A stretch of DNA of 49,620 nt from Gammaproteobacteria bacterium (GTDB lineage: Bacteria > Pseudomonadota > Gammaproteobacteria > Tenderiales > Tenderiaceae), in assembly GCA_021731365.1 (NCBI GenBank), contig JAKFXL010000007.1, positions 1 to 49,620 of the forward strand. The letters are read 5' to 3'. This document shows positions 7,934-16,442 of the stretch, in pieces. The notes below the pieces were generated by a model. It saw only the letters and a list, made by a program, of their open reading frames with translations. It searched no databases and was not told the DNA's origin. Both the position numbers and the translations under genes were made by a program. Every line of letters starts with the position of its first letter. Position 1 is the first letter of the stretch.

Positions 7934-10393
7934 ATGACCGCATCAAAAGCCCTGTCAGTAAAACAGCTCTATTCTTTCTGTGATGTGAGTCAGTTCGGTT
8001 TTAATACCACAGCAGAACTGGATGAGTTGAGTGAGATTATTGGCCAGGGGCGCGCCTTGGAGGCGATTCACTTTGGGCTGGGCATCAAAAAACATGGCTA
8101 TAACCTGTTTGCATTGGGGCCGGCAGGCAGTGGCAAACAGGGGGTGGTGCGCCAGCTGTTGCGGCAGCGGGCGGCCGCTGAGCCAGCATCGGTTGAGTGG
8201 TGTTACATCAATAATTTTGCTCAGCCACACAAACCCTTCGTGCTTGCCTTGCCACCTGGACGCTGTGCTCAGCTCTCGCGGGATATGGATCAGTTGGTTG
8301 AAGATCTGTGTGCTGTAATTCCGGCGGCCTTTGAAGGGGATGAGTACCATCGCCGTATTCAGGGGTTAGATGATGAGCTGTTTAACAGGCAGGAGCAGGG
8401 GGTAGAAAAAGTACGGCAGCTGGCGATAGCAAAACAGCTGGTTTTGATTCCGACTCCGAATGGCTTCACCTTTGCGGCCATGCGTGGTGATGTGGTGGTG
8501 AGTCCAAAAGAGTTCAAGCAGCTGCCTGATGATGAGCGGGTATTGCTGGAGACAGAGATTGGCTTGTTGCAGGATGAGCTGCAGCGGGTATTTAACCAGC
8601 TTCCACAATGGCAGCGTGAGGTACGGGCACAGGTTAAAACATTGGATTGCACAGTGACTCTGGCCGCCGTGGGCGGGATGGTTGAACGGTTGAGAGCCGA
8701 TTACGTGGACCATGCCAGGGTGCAGGAGTACCTGGGCGCTGTACAGGACAACATTGTGTTGACCGTTGATGAGTTCCGCCGTTTGGATGCTGCTGAAGTA
8801 TCAGTACCAGGTGATCTGTTCAAACGTTATCGGGTTAATCTGCTGGTAGGGTACAACGGTGGTGATTGTGTGCCGGTGGTTTTTGAAGACAACCCCACCT
8901 ATCAAAACCTGGTTGGGCGCGTTGAACATACAACAGTGATGGGCACGCTGGTGACCGATTTTACGTTGATCAAAGCCGGTGCCTTGCACCGTGCTAACGG
9001 TGGTTACCTGGTGCTGGATGCCAACAAGTTGCTGCAGAACCCCTTGAGTTGGGATGTATTGAAACGGGCGTTGCAGTCCAGGGCGATTCACATCGCGACT
9101 TTTGAGCAGATACAGGGGGTGGCCAGTACCGTTTCACTGGAGCCTGAACCCATACCGTTGAGTGTTAAGGTGGTGCTCCTGGGGGACCACTCACTTTATG
9201 ACCTACTGCATCAGAGTGATCCGGAGTTTAAAGAGCTGTTTAAGGTGGCGGCTGATTTTGATGACCAGATGGCGCGCAGCTCGGAGAGTAATCTGCTCTA
9301 CGCCCGCCTCATTGCCACCCTGGCCAAAAAAGAGGGGTTGATGGCGTTTGATAAGGGGGCTGTGGCACGGGTGATTGAACAGGGTGCCAGAATCTCCGGT
9401 GACGCCAAACAGCTTACTACTCACATGCGTAGTATTTGTGATCTGCTGTGTGAGTCAGATTATTACGCACAACAACAGGGTAGTGGACTGGTGCGGTGTG
9501 GCGATGTGCAGATGGCGATTGATGCACAGATTCGTCGCAGCAGCCGTATTCATACACAGGTACACGAATCGATTCAGCGCGGCCTGTTACTGATCCAGAC
9601 ACAAGGTACCGAGGTGGGACAGGTCAATGGCCTCTCCGTTATAGAGCTGGGTGCGCTGGGTTTTGGCATGCCAACCCGCATCACTGCTCAGGTGCGTGTG
9701 GGTGATGGTGATGTACTGGATATTGAACGTGAAGTGGATCTGGGTGGCCCCGTTCACTCTAAAGGTGTGATGATTCTGGCCGGTTATCTAGGCAGTCGTT
9801 ATGCCAGAAACTGTCCTCTGGCGCTCTCTGCCAGCCTGGCCTTTGAACAGTCCTATGGTGAAATTGAAGGTGATAGCGCCTCCGCAACAGAGCTGTATGC
9901 ACTGCTCTCGGCGCTTTCAGGTGTGCCGATCAAACAGGGCATTGCAGTGACGGGTTCAGTAAACCAGCGTGGACAGGTGCAGGCAATTGGTGGTGTGAAT
10001 GAGAAGATCGAAGGCTATTTTGATGTCTGTAAGTTGCAGGGATTGACGGGTGAGCAGGGGGTGCTTATTCCGCATAGCAACGTTGATGATCTGATGTTGC
10101 GCCAGGAGGTCGTGGAGGCAGTTGCCGCTGGTATGTTTACTATCTACGCGGTGACTACCATTGATGAAGGGATTGAGATTTTAACGGGGTGTGTGGCAGG
10201 TGTAGAGGATGCACAGGGCATATTTCCTGAAAATAGTGTTAATGGTAACGTGGCCTTGCAGCTGCTCCAGTTTGCCGAGTTGCGTCATGAGTTTGGTGAA
10301 GAAAAGAGAGCGGCTGCCGATGAAGAGGACGACAAACATGGCAATGACTCCAGCATTGATCTACAGGCCAATCGGAATGTGCCGCCGGGGTAA
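7934..10393 (+). CDS. Lon-like ATP-dependent protease (LonB/YcbZ type)
   Basis: 819 aa. An N-terminal AAA domain has Walker A GPAGSGKQ at residues 62-69 and a Walker B-like LVLDA after ANGGY. The C-terminal Lon protease domain has the Ser-Lys dyad: Ser648 in EGDSAS and Lys691 in GGVNEKIEG, 43 residues apart as in E. coli Lon. There is no N-terminal Lon substrate domain, so this is the 'Lon_2'/YcbZ-like branch rather than Lon itself. A long insertion between the Walker A and Walker B motifs looks helical and charged. The last 40 or so residues are acidic and variable. It is probably a soluble cytoplasmic protease; substrates are unknown. It is monocistronic, 119 bp before relA. Confidence 0.9.
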   Translation: MTASKALSVKQLYSFCDVSQFGFNTTAELDELSEIIGQGRALEAIHFGLGIKKHGYNLFALGPAGSGKQGVVRQLLRQRAAAEPASVEWCYINNFAQPHKPFVLALPPGRCAQLSRDMDQLVEDLCAVIPAAFEGDEYHRRIQGLDDELFNRQEQGVEKVRQLAIAKQLVLIPTPNGFTFAAMRGDVVVSPKEFKQLPDDERVLLETEIGLLQDELQRVFNQLPQWQREVRAQVKTLDCTVTLAAVGGMVERLRADYVDHARVQEYLGAVQDNIVLTVDEFRRLDAAEVSVPGDLFKRYRVNLLVGYNGGDCVPVVFEDNPTYQNLVGRVEHTTVMGTLVTDFTLIKAGALHRANGGYLVLDANKLLQNPLSWDVLKRALQSRAIHIATFEQIQGVASTVSLEPEPIPLSVKVVLLGDHSLYDLLHQSDPEFKELFKVAADFDDQMARSSESNLLYARLIATLAKKEGLMAFDKGAVARVIEQGARISGDAKQLTTHMRSICDLLCESDYYAQQQGSGLVRCGDVQMAIDAQIRRSSRIHTQVHESIQRGLLLIQTQGTEVGQVNGLSVIELGALGFGMPTRITAQVRVGDGDVLDIEREVDLGGPVHSKGVMILAGYLGSRYARNCPLALSASLAFEQSYGEIEGDSASATELYALLSALSGVPIKQGIAVTGSVNQRGQVQAIGGVNEKIEGYFDVCKLQGLTGEQGVLIPHSNVDDLMLRQEVVEAVAAGMFTIYAVTTIDEGIEILTGCVAGVEDAQGIFPENSVNGNVALQLLQFAELRHEFGEEKRAAADEEDDKHGNDSSIDLQANRNVPPG

Positions 10394-10512
10394 CATGTTA
10401 TCTGTGAGTGATGGTGTTTTAATCTCGCAGTGATGCGGATTACTATTTAAACAGTCACAGTGGTCGGAAAACGGTTCCGTTTTTACTATTCGATAACTGA
10501 TATGGAAAGCTG

Positions 10513-12726
10513 ATGGTCAATGTAACAAGTTCCCATGGTGGAGACTCCAGCAAGGGATACATCGATGTCGATGAGTGGCTTACATCCATTGAGAAAAAAT
10601 ACCCCGAAGAGGGGTTTAAAACTATCAGTCGTGCCTGCAGCATGGCGCAGCAGGCGCACGCCGGTCAGATGCGCGTCTCGGGTGCCCCCTATTTTCAACA
10701 CTCTCTTGCAGTAGCCAATATTCTGGTGGAAGTGCATATGGATTACGAGGCCGTATCGGCAGCGATTCTCCATGATGTTGTTGAAGATACCGACATCACC
10801 CTTGAGCAGGTGCGTACGGAGTTTGGTAACAGCATTGCTGCGCTGGTGGATGGGGTGACTAAAATGATGGTCATTCAGAGCTTCAAGGGGCTGGATGACG
10901 CCTCGCGCAAAGAGAAAAAAGAGCAGGCGCAGGCAGAAAGTCTCCGCAAAATGTTGTTGGCGATGGTGGAGGATGTGCGGGTGGTATTGATCAAGCTTGC
11001 TGATCGCACTCACAACATGCGTACCTTGGGGTCGTTGCCGGAACATAAGCAGAAACGTATCGCTCGCGAAACCCTGGATATCTACGCCCCACTGGCAAAC
11101 AGATTGGGCATGTGGCAGATCAAGTGGGAGCTGGAAGATCTGGCCTTTCGCTACATTGAGGCTGAGACCTACAAACGTATTGCCAAAATGCTCGATGAAC
11201 GGCGTGTGGATCGTGAACGGTACATTCGTGAGTTTATTGAAACTCTGCAACGTGAACTGACCAAGACAGAGGTTAAGGCCGATATCACTGGCCGCTCCAA
11301 ACATATCTACAGCATCTATCGCAAGATGGAGCGTAAAAACATCGACTATCACCAGGTATACGACGCCCGTGGTGTACGTATATTGGTGGATACTATCCCG
11401 CAATGTTATACCGCGCTGGGCATTGTGCACTCGCTCTGGAACCATATCCCCGGCGAATTTGATGACTACATTGCCACGCCAAAACAGAATAACTACCAAT
11501 CTATCCACACCGCGATTTTTGGTCCCGATGGCAAGGTGGTGGAGGTGCAGATCCGTACCCATAAAATGCACCAGGATAATGAGCTGGGTGTGGCAGCACA
11601 CTGGCGTTATAAAGAAGGCACCGGTTTTGATGCCGATTTTGAGCGCAAGATAGCGTGGTTACGGCAGCTGCTGGAGTGGAAAGAGGAGGTCACTGATGCT
11701 GGTGACTTTGTTGATCAATTTAAGTCAGACTCGTTTGAAGACCGTATCTATCTGTTTACCCCAAAGGGCAATGTAGTCGACCTGCCCAAAGGGGCAACCC
11801 CGCTCGATTTTGCCTATCACATCCATACAGAGCTGGGGCATCGCTGCCGTGGTGCCAAGGTTAATAACCATATGGTGCCCCTGACCTATCAACTTAAAAC
11901 CGGCGAACAGGTTGAAATTCTGTCAGTGAAACGGGGGGAGCCGAGTCGTGACTGGTTAAACACAGAGCTGGGGTATCTACACACTACGCGCGCCCGGAGC
12001 AAGGCGTTGCATTGGTTTAAGCTGCAGCACTTTGATACCAATGTTGGCACAGGCCGCGTCATGCTCGAAAAAGAGTTGCGACGGCTGGGATTGAGTGAGG
12101 TGAATTTTGAAAAGCTATCGCGGCAGCTGAACATTCCTAAAGTAGATGAGTTTTTTGCTGCATTTGGCCGAGGTGAAATTAAAACCTCACAAGTGGTTAA
12201 AGTGATTCAATCGCTGAGTGATACAGAAGAAAAAGAGGTTCAGATTCAGCCGCGCCCACCTAAGAGCGACGGTGAAGGTGGTGTGACCATTGAAGGGGTT
12301 GGTAACCTGCTAACCCAAATTGCAAACTGTTGCAAACCGCTACCAGGTGATGAGATCTGTGGCTATATCACCCGCGGTCGTGGAGTCACCATTCATCGTA
12401 AGGACTGTGCCAATATTTTGCGTTATATCAATCAGTCGCCAGAGCGGTTGGTTGAAGTGGCGTGGGGCGAGGAGGTGAATGAAAAGGTCTATCCTGTTGA
12501 TATTCAGATACGTGCATTTGACAGACAGGGATTGTTGCGGGACGTGGCCGCCATCCTCTCCAGCGACCGGGTGAATATCATTGCGGTGAATACTATTACG
12601 GATCAAAAACATCACATCGCCAGCATGACCTTGACGTTAGAGATTAATGATCTGGATGAACTAAGCCGCCTGCTGCAAAAGATAGATGCGCTGCCTAATG
12701 TGCTGGATGTTAAACGCCAGGGGTAG
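10513..12726 (+). CDS. relA: RelA/SpoT-family (p)ppGpp synthetase, RelA clade, with intact HD site
   Basis: 737 aa long RSH with HD hydrolase, synthetase, TGS (starting near EDRIYLFTPKG) and C-terminal ACT (VDIQIRAFDRQGLLRD) domains. It makes, and may degrade, (p)ppGpp in the stringent response. The synthetase region resembles RelA: PLANRLGMWQIKWELEDLAF, and the catalytic loop has EFDD (315-318), the acidic EXDD signature of monofunctional RelA rather than the RXKD of SpoT/Rel. Unlike classical gammaproteobacterial RelA, the HD site is intact: His63, His87-Asp88, Glu91-Asp92 and LADRTHNMR (162-170). The protein could therefore be bifunctional. Assignment as relA rests on the synthetase half; no other RSH gene is in the window. 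Confidence 0.88.
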   Translation: MVNVTSSHGGDSSKGYIDVDEWLTSIEKKYPEEGFKTISRACSMAQQAHAGQMRVSGAPYFQHSLAVANILVEVHMDYEAVSAAILHDVVEDTDITLEQVRTEFGNSIAALVDGVTKMMVIQSFKGLDDASRKEKKEQAQAESLRKMLLAMVEDVRVVLIKLADRTHNMRTLGSLPEHKQKRIARETLDIYAPLANRLGMWQIKWELEDLAFRYIEAETYKRIAKMLDERRVDRERYIREFIETLQRELTKTEVKADITGRSKHIYSIYRKMERKNIDYHQVYDARGVRILVDTIPQCYTALGIVHSLWNHIPGEFDDYIATPKQNNYQSIHTAIFGPDGKVVEVQIRTHKMHQDNELGVAAHWRYKEGTGFDADFERKIAWLRQLLEWKEEVTDAGDFVDQFKSDSFEDRIYLFTPKGNVVDLPKGATPLDFAYHIHTELGHRCRGAKVNNHMVPLTYQLKTGEQVEILSVKRGEPSRDWLNTELGYLHTTRARSKALHWFKLQHFDTNVGTGRVMLEKELRRLGLSEVNFEKLSRQLNIPKVDEFFAAFGRGEIKTSQVVKVIQSLSDTEEKEVQIQPRPPKSDGEGGVTIEGVGNLLTQIANCCKPLPGDEICGYITRGRGVTIHRKDCANILRYINQSPERLVEVAWGEEVNEKVYPVDIQIRAFDRQGLLRDVAAILSSDRVNIIAVNTITDQKHHIASMTLTLEINDLDELSRLLQKIDALPNVLDVKRQG

Positions 12727-12758
12727 TGATCCCGCTCAGTAAATTTATCTACAGGCGC

Positions 12759-13055
12759 TCAGCGGTCACTATCGGCATAAAACCCCATATACTCCAAACC
12801 CTCTGAGCCTGAGGCGGTATCCAATGTGAAAAAATCCAGCTCTCTGACAGGTTCTTCTAACTCTTCCAGCCACTCCTCATCGGGTTCTATCTCCATGGCC
12901 CCCAGTTTGTGCCATATATCCATCTCAACATCTTCATAGTTACCATCTGGATACTGTATCTGTATGCCCCCGTGCTCAATGTCAGTAATACGGAAGACTT
13001 CGGCATCGGCCAGTCGATACCATTGATGGAGCTTGGGTGGGATTGGCGAATACAT
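12759..13055 (-). CDS. small acidic protein of unknown function
   Basis: 98 aa, acidic, with no signal peptide or membrane helix. It begins MYSPIPPKLHQWYRLADAE and has several Trp, Tyr and Glu residues (IQIQYPDGNYEDVEMDIWHKL). An excellent ribosome site (GGAAGGAG, 7 bp upstream of ATG) supports it as a real gene. The short beta-strand pattern with a PDGNYE turn suggests a small beta-barrel or Tudor-like fold, but I do not recognise the family. It is convergent with relA, ending 32 bp from its stop, and divergent from hpf. Confidence 0.72.
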   Translation of the reverse strand: MYSPIPPKLHQWYRLADAEVFRITDIEHGGIQIQYPDGNYEDVEMDIWHKLGAMEIEPDEEWLEELEEPVRELDFFTLDTASGSEGLEYMGFYADSDR

Positions 13056-13361
13056 AACAGCTCTCCTTCCGCCATATAAATGGCTTATATCCGCACGGGT
13101 GAGTGAAAACAGAGGGTGTTGCCACTATGCCAGGTACTGCGGATATCCGGGCTAGTGTTGTTGCGTAACCATTAGGTATATCGACGTTGGTAACGTTCAT
13201 CTTGAACTTATTTATATAGTAAAAAACTAGTAGGCGTGATGTGGAAAATGTATTTATACTGGAAGTCAGAAGAGTTTTTTCCCTGCCGGGCATTAGCCGT
13301 TTCATCCAGGCGTGGGCAGGGTGGGTAAATCGGATGAACAGCAAATACCAAGGAGAAATAT
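13056..13361. other. intergenic region between divergent genes
   Basis: About 306 bp that must hold the promoters of the minus-strand acidic-protein gene and plus-strand hpf. The hpf ribosome site (AAGGAG, 13350-13355) is clear. The part around 13200-13250 is AT-rich (tatttatatag). I could not pick a convincing -35/-10 or -24/-12 pair, and I see no repeat or RNA structure. Confidence 0.5.
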
Positions 13362-13724
13362 ATGAAACTACCGCTGCAAATTACCTCCCGCAACGTCTCT
13401 CTTTCTGAAGCAGCAGAGCAGACTATTCGTGAAAAAGCAGCGAAGCTGGACCAACTCTGTGACTGTATCATGGGGTGTCGTGTTCTGGTTGAAGCGCCAC
13501 ATCGCCACCAAAACCAAGGGAATCAATACAATGTTGTGATTGATATTACTGTCCCTGGTTCTGAGATTGTGATCAAACGTGAAGAGAATGAGGACCTTTA
13601 CGTTGCCATTCGTGATGCCTTTGAGGCGGCTAAACGTAAGGTTAAAGAGTATTCTGATCGTCAAAAGGATGTAAAGGGCGCAGAGGGTATTCCACTGGTG
13701 GATATGGAACCCACACCTGAGTAA
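13362..13724 (+). CDS. hpf: ribosome hibernation promoting factor (HPF/RaiA family)
   Basis: 120 aa with the small HPF/YfiA fold: N-terminal strand LPLQITSRNVSLSEAAEQTI, the central strand NVVIDITVPG and the helix EDLYVAIRDAFEAAKRKVK. These proteins bind the 30S decoding centre and inactivate ribosomes, with 100S dimer formation, in stationary phase or starvation. The protein is somewhat longer than short HPF (about 95 aa) and lacks the long-HPF C-terminal domain; the last 15 residues are an acidic tail. AAGGAG lies 6 bp before the ATG. It stands alone, not in the rpoN-hpf cluster common elsewhere. Confidence 0.92.
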   Translation: MKLPLQITSRNVSLSEAAEQTIREKAAKLDQLCDCIMGCRVLVEAPHRHQNQGNQYNVVIDITVPGSEIVIKREENEDLYVAIRDAFEAAKRKVKEYSDRQKDVKGAEGIPLVDMEPTPE

Positions 13725-13754
13725 TTTACTCCAGTAATGTTGTTTAGATATCGA

Positions 13755-13782
13755 CTGTGCCAGGGACTGGTTCCTGGCACAG
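13755..13782. terminator. hairpin between hpf and nitroreductase gene
   Basis: A perfect 10-bp stem (CTGTGCCAGG / CCTGGCACAG) with an 8-nt loop lies between two convergent genes, 30 bp after the hpf stop and 4 bp before the stop of the minus-strand nitroreductase. Placement suggests a shared bidirectional terminator, but neither side has a run of T. Confidence 0.5.
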
Positions 13783-13786
13783 GTTG

Positions 13787-14386
13787 TTAGAAGGTGTTGA
13801 GGTACAGTACCTCCTCCAGTGTCAATTGCCCTGCGCGTGGGTACGGTTCTTTAAGTTGTTTGCCAATGGCCAGCATTAAGCAGATGCCATGGTCCTTCGG
13901 TAGTTTAAGTAGCGTGGCCACCTCGTTGTATTTAAATCCCAGCATGGGGCATGAGTCATAGCCCATCTCTTTGGCCTTGAGCATTAATGTCATGGTCGCC
14001 ATGGAGGCCGAACGAATGGCCTCATCGTGCTCAGCCTGAGCACTCTGTCCGTAGTAGCCCATGTTTCTAAGCATTGCGCTGGCAACCTCCTCAGGTGCGT
14101 TGCGCCAGTAACGTTCAGGCTCTTTTTGCCAAGCTTTTATGTCCATGCAGATGAAGAGCAGCAGTGAAGCATCGGTAACCTGAGGCTGATCCCAGGATAG
14201 TGTCCGCAGTTGTTGCCGTAGCCCTTTGTCCTCTGCCCAGAGAAAACGCCAGTGCTGAATGTTAAATGCCGTTGGGGAGAGCATAGCAGCTGTGATGAGC
14301 TCCTCAACCTCGGCTTTGGTTATCTCGTGGTTAGGGTCAAAAAGCTCGATTGAGCGGCGGGTTTCGATGGCGTGGCTAACATTCAC
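13787..14386 (-). CDS. nitroreductase family oxidoreductase
   Basis: 199 aa. The N-terminal ETRRSIELFD with a nearby AAMLSPTAFNIQHWRFLW is the FMN-binding signature of the nitroreductase superfamily (Arg-Arg-Ser and the Ser/Pro-rich loop). The C-terminal region KLPKDHGICLMLAIGKQL matches the family's closing strand (usually LAIGYP). Members reduce nitro compounds, quinones or flavins with NAD(P)H; the physiological substrate is unknown. Start is GTG at 14386. It is monocistronic and convergent with hpf. Confidence 0.88.
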   Translation of the reverse strand: MNVSHAIETRRSIELFDPNHEITKAEVEELITAAMLSPTAFNIQHWRFLWAEDKGLRQQLRTLSWDQPQVTDASLLLFICMDIKAWQKEPERYWRNAPEEVASAMLRNMGYYGQSAQAEHDEAIRSASMATMTLMLKAKEMGYDSCPMLGFKYNEVATLLKLPKDHGICLMLAIGKQLKEPYPRAGQLTLEEVLYLNTF

Positions 14387-14455
14387 AACACAATTACCTA
14401 TGGCTTCATAACGCCGGCATTTTATAACAAAGAGGAGGGGATGCGTGAATTAGGT

Positions 14456-14488
14456 GTAGCAGATGTTGCGATGAGCAACATCTGCTAC
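14456..14488. terminator. long perfect hairpin downstream of pbpG
   Basis: A 14-bp perfect stem (GTAGCAGATGTTGC / GCAACATCTGCTAC) with a 5-nt loop, 13 bp past the pbpG stop codon. Its position fits a transcription terminator or mRNA-stabilising structure for the minus-strand gene, but no T tract follows it. Confidence 0.5.
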
Positions 14489-14501
14489 CGGCGCTGTGTG
14501 A

Positions 14502-15404
14502 CTAAGAGTCGGTAAGTTTGCTGACCTGGGTTCTGTTATCAACCTGCATGAGCCACTGTTTGATTCGGTTGGCGTCACCAAATTTGGAGTACTTGCCCTG
14601 GGAGTTCAATAGGATCACTGCCAGTGGCCGGTCATTGATAATGGTATGCATCACCAGGCAGTAACCGGCCGATATGATGTAACCGGTTTTGCTTAGATTG
14701 ACGTCCCACTCCTTGTCACGTACCAAGGCATTGGTATTTCTGAACTCGATTTTACGGTTGAGACGTTTATCCACCACATGGTCAGTCCCATTGGTCGACA
14801 TCTCTTTAATCTGTGAATAGCTGTGAGCAGCAATGATCAGTTTAACCAGATCCGTAGCGGTGGAGACGTTTTCATCATGCAATCCAGTAGAGTCAACAAA
14901 GTGAGTGTTTTTTAAGCCCAGAGCACTGGCTTTATTGTTCATTGCTTTAATAAATGCAGATGCGCCACCGGGATAGCTGTGCGCTAACGCGGAGGCGGCA
15001 CGATTTTCACTGGCGGCCAGGGCGAGCAGCAACATCTCATGGCGTGTGAGTTTTGTGCCAACAGGGAGTTTGGAGCGGGAGTGGCGCAGTCTGTCCACAT
15101 CATGGTTGGTTACGGTGAGAACCTCATCCTGTGGCAAATTTGCATCTATGACGACCATAGCGGTCATGAGCTTTGTGAGAGAGGCGATTGGCCTGACCAC
15201 GTTTGGCATCCGCTCCAGCAATACTTCGCCTGTTGATGGGTCATAGACCACCACTGAACTGGATTTTAATCCAAGTTCTGCGGCGCTGGTTGACAGCTGC
15301 GGCGGAGCAGCATGAGCGAACTGTTCGGCCATGGTGGCAGGGGCGGTGAGTATTAACGATAGCCACAGTCCGACAGGTAAGAGTTTTTTGGTGTTCTTAT
15401 GCAC
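14502..15404 (-). CDS. pbpG: D-alanyl-D-alanine endopeptidase (PBP7/8)
   Basis: 300 aa with a signal peptide (VGLWLSLILTAPATMA). The three penicillin-binding motifs of S11 peptidases are present: S75-x2-K78 (SLTK), S132-E-N134 (SEN) and K239-T-G241 (KTG). The motif spacing and absence of the extra C-terminal domain of PBP5/6 point to PbpG, a periplasmic DD-endopeptidase that cuts peptidoglycan cross-links. The catalytic Ser is Ser75. It is monocistronic. Confidence 0.92.
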   Translation of the reverse strand: MHKNTKKLLPVGLWLSLILTAPATMAEQFAHAAPPQLSTSAAELGLKSSSVVVYDPSTGEVLLERMPNVVRPIASLTKLMTAMVVIDANLPQDEVLTVTNHDVDRLRHSRSKLPVGTKLTRHEMLLLALAASENRAASALAHSYPGGASAFIKAMNNKASALGLKNTHFVDSTGLHDENVSTATDLVKLIIAAHSYSQIKEMSTNGTDHVVDKRLNRKIEFRNTNALVRDKEWDVNLSKTGYIISAGYCLVMHTIINDRPLAVILLNSQGKYSKFGDANRIKQWLMQVDNRTQVSKLTDS

Positions 15405-15779
15405 GTATATTAATCCTTCAGCAAATGGTCTTTCCGAGTCGTTTTTCTATCGAGTGCGTGATGTTTGCTGTCATGGTTGAACCCTATCGTAATTTGTTTC
15501 CCGGGTACAGCCTTATCGGCTTGAACCGCAGTAAAAACAAGGGGTGAGTCCATAAAAATAAATATTGAACCGTTGCTGTTTAGCCCTGTGTTGTTATTAG
15601 GCTACAGTTTTGGGATGGTTTATTTTGAATAAGCAAGTGTGTCGTCTTATATCGGCTTGGACTGCAAAGAATGAGATGTTTTTTATGCTTTTGTAAAGGG
15701 TAGTGGGGGAGGGTGAGCTTGGTTTATAATTGTCTCCTCCTTCTAGGTGTAGTGCGCGATATAGGGTATTGGGTTGAAT
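15405..15779. other. intergenic region upstream of pbpG
   Basis: 375 bp without a convincing gene. It should hold the pbpG promoter (minus strand). A TATAAT occurs at 15725-15730 on the plus strand but without a matching -35. The rest is AT-rich and shows no repeat. Confidence 0.4.
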
Positions 15780-15863
15780 ATGCAAAAAATCATGATGATT
15801 GTTGTGTTTGGCGGGTTGTTTATAGCGATAATGGCACTGACTGTTCTTAAATGGTTTATGTAG
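15780..15863 (+). CDS. possible 27-aa single-membrane-helix peptide
   Basis: An ATG-to-TAG frame encoding 27 residues, almost all hydrophobic (begins MQKIMMIVVFGG, ends LKWFM), which would form one transmembrane helix with a basic residue at each end. A TATAAT lies 50 bp upstream, but the ribosome site is poor (GGGTTG). Such a composition can arise by chance in T-rich DNA, so this is only a candidate. The next 200 bp before tRNA-Leu show no gene. Confidence 0.25.
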   Translation: MQKIMMIVVFGGLFIAIMALTVLKWFM

Positions 15864-16065
15864 CGGATTTCAGCCCCCTGCTGTGGGTGATGTTGGATGC
15901 TATTGTTTCGGACGGTTGATTTTTCATCTGGCCAGTGTGGATATTGCCATGTATACTCCCGTTGTCTTCATTGGCTGGTAGCTGTTTGGTTTATATGGGT
16001 TTATGGATCCATGGCCACTTCCTCACGGGAGAGATAGCAAGTCAGTTCACTTCGATAGAATCCCT

Positions 16066-16154
16066 GCCTGGGTGGCGAAATTGGTAGACGCAAGGGACTT
16101 AAAATCCCTCGAGGGGTGACCCTCGTACCGGTTCGATTCCGGTCCTAGGCACCA
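16066..16154 (+). tRNA. tRNA-Leu (anticodon UAA)
   Basis: 89 nt including encoded CCA. Acceptor stem GCCTGGG pairs with CCTAGGC with one G-U; the D arm has AATTGGTAGACGC; the anticodon stem AGGGA/TCCCT holds the loop CTTAAAA with anticodon TAA; there is a long class II variable arm (CGAGGGGTGACCCTCG) and T arm GGTTCGATTCC. Its 3' end is 20 bp from the stop of an integrase remnant, so it is a likely past attachment site. Confidence 0.97.
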
Positions 16155-16174
16155 TGTAACTCAATAACTTAACT

Positions 16175-16432
16175 TTAATCATGCAGATCATTTCCTTGCT
16201 GCATTGTCCATATATTGTCCACTCTAGCCAAAGGGTTCAGTTTTTTGGCCTCTTCCAAGTGATCAGGTGAAAAATGGGCATAACGCATGGTCATAGTAAA
16301 GCCTGAATGACCTGGCACGCCCTGCAGAACAAGAATATTACCCCTATCATAAAACTCTTTTGCCACCGCGTCAGTCTGCCAGTAGAGCGCGTATCTCATG
16401 GGCATGATCATCTCTCTTGTTATGTGCGACAC
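16175..16432 (-). pseudogene. tyrosine recombinase (integrase) C-terminal remnant
   Basis: The translated segment GHSGFTMTMRYAHFSPDHLEEA is the C-terminal box of phage-type tyrosine integrases: the GHS motif and the Tyr nucleophile in MRYAHF. Upstream, the expected catalytic Arg (HxLRHT box) and the core-binding domain are missing; the first 35 or so residues do not look like integrase. The usual LGHS is PGHS here. The remnant ends 20 bp after the 3' end of tRNA-Leu and points toward it, the arrangement of elements integrated in tRNA genes. It is a decayed relic and cannot be active. Confidence 0.8.
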
Positions 16433-16442
16433 ACTGCTGCGG

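Noticed and set aside
10486-11601. 371-aa minus-strand open frame
   Set aside because: Antisense of relA, no ribosome site and no recognisable domain.
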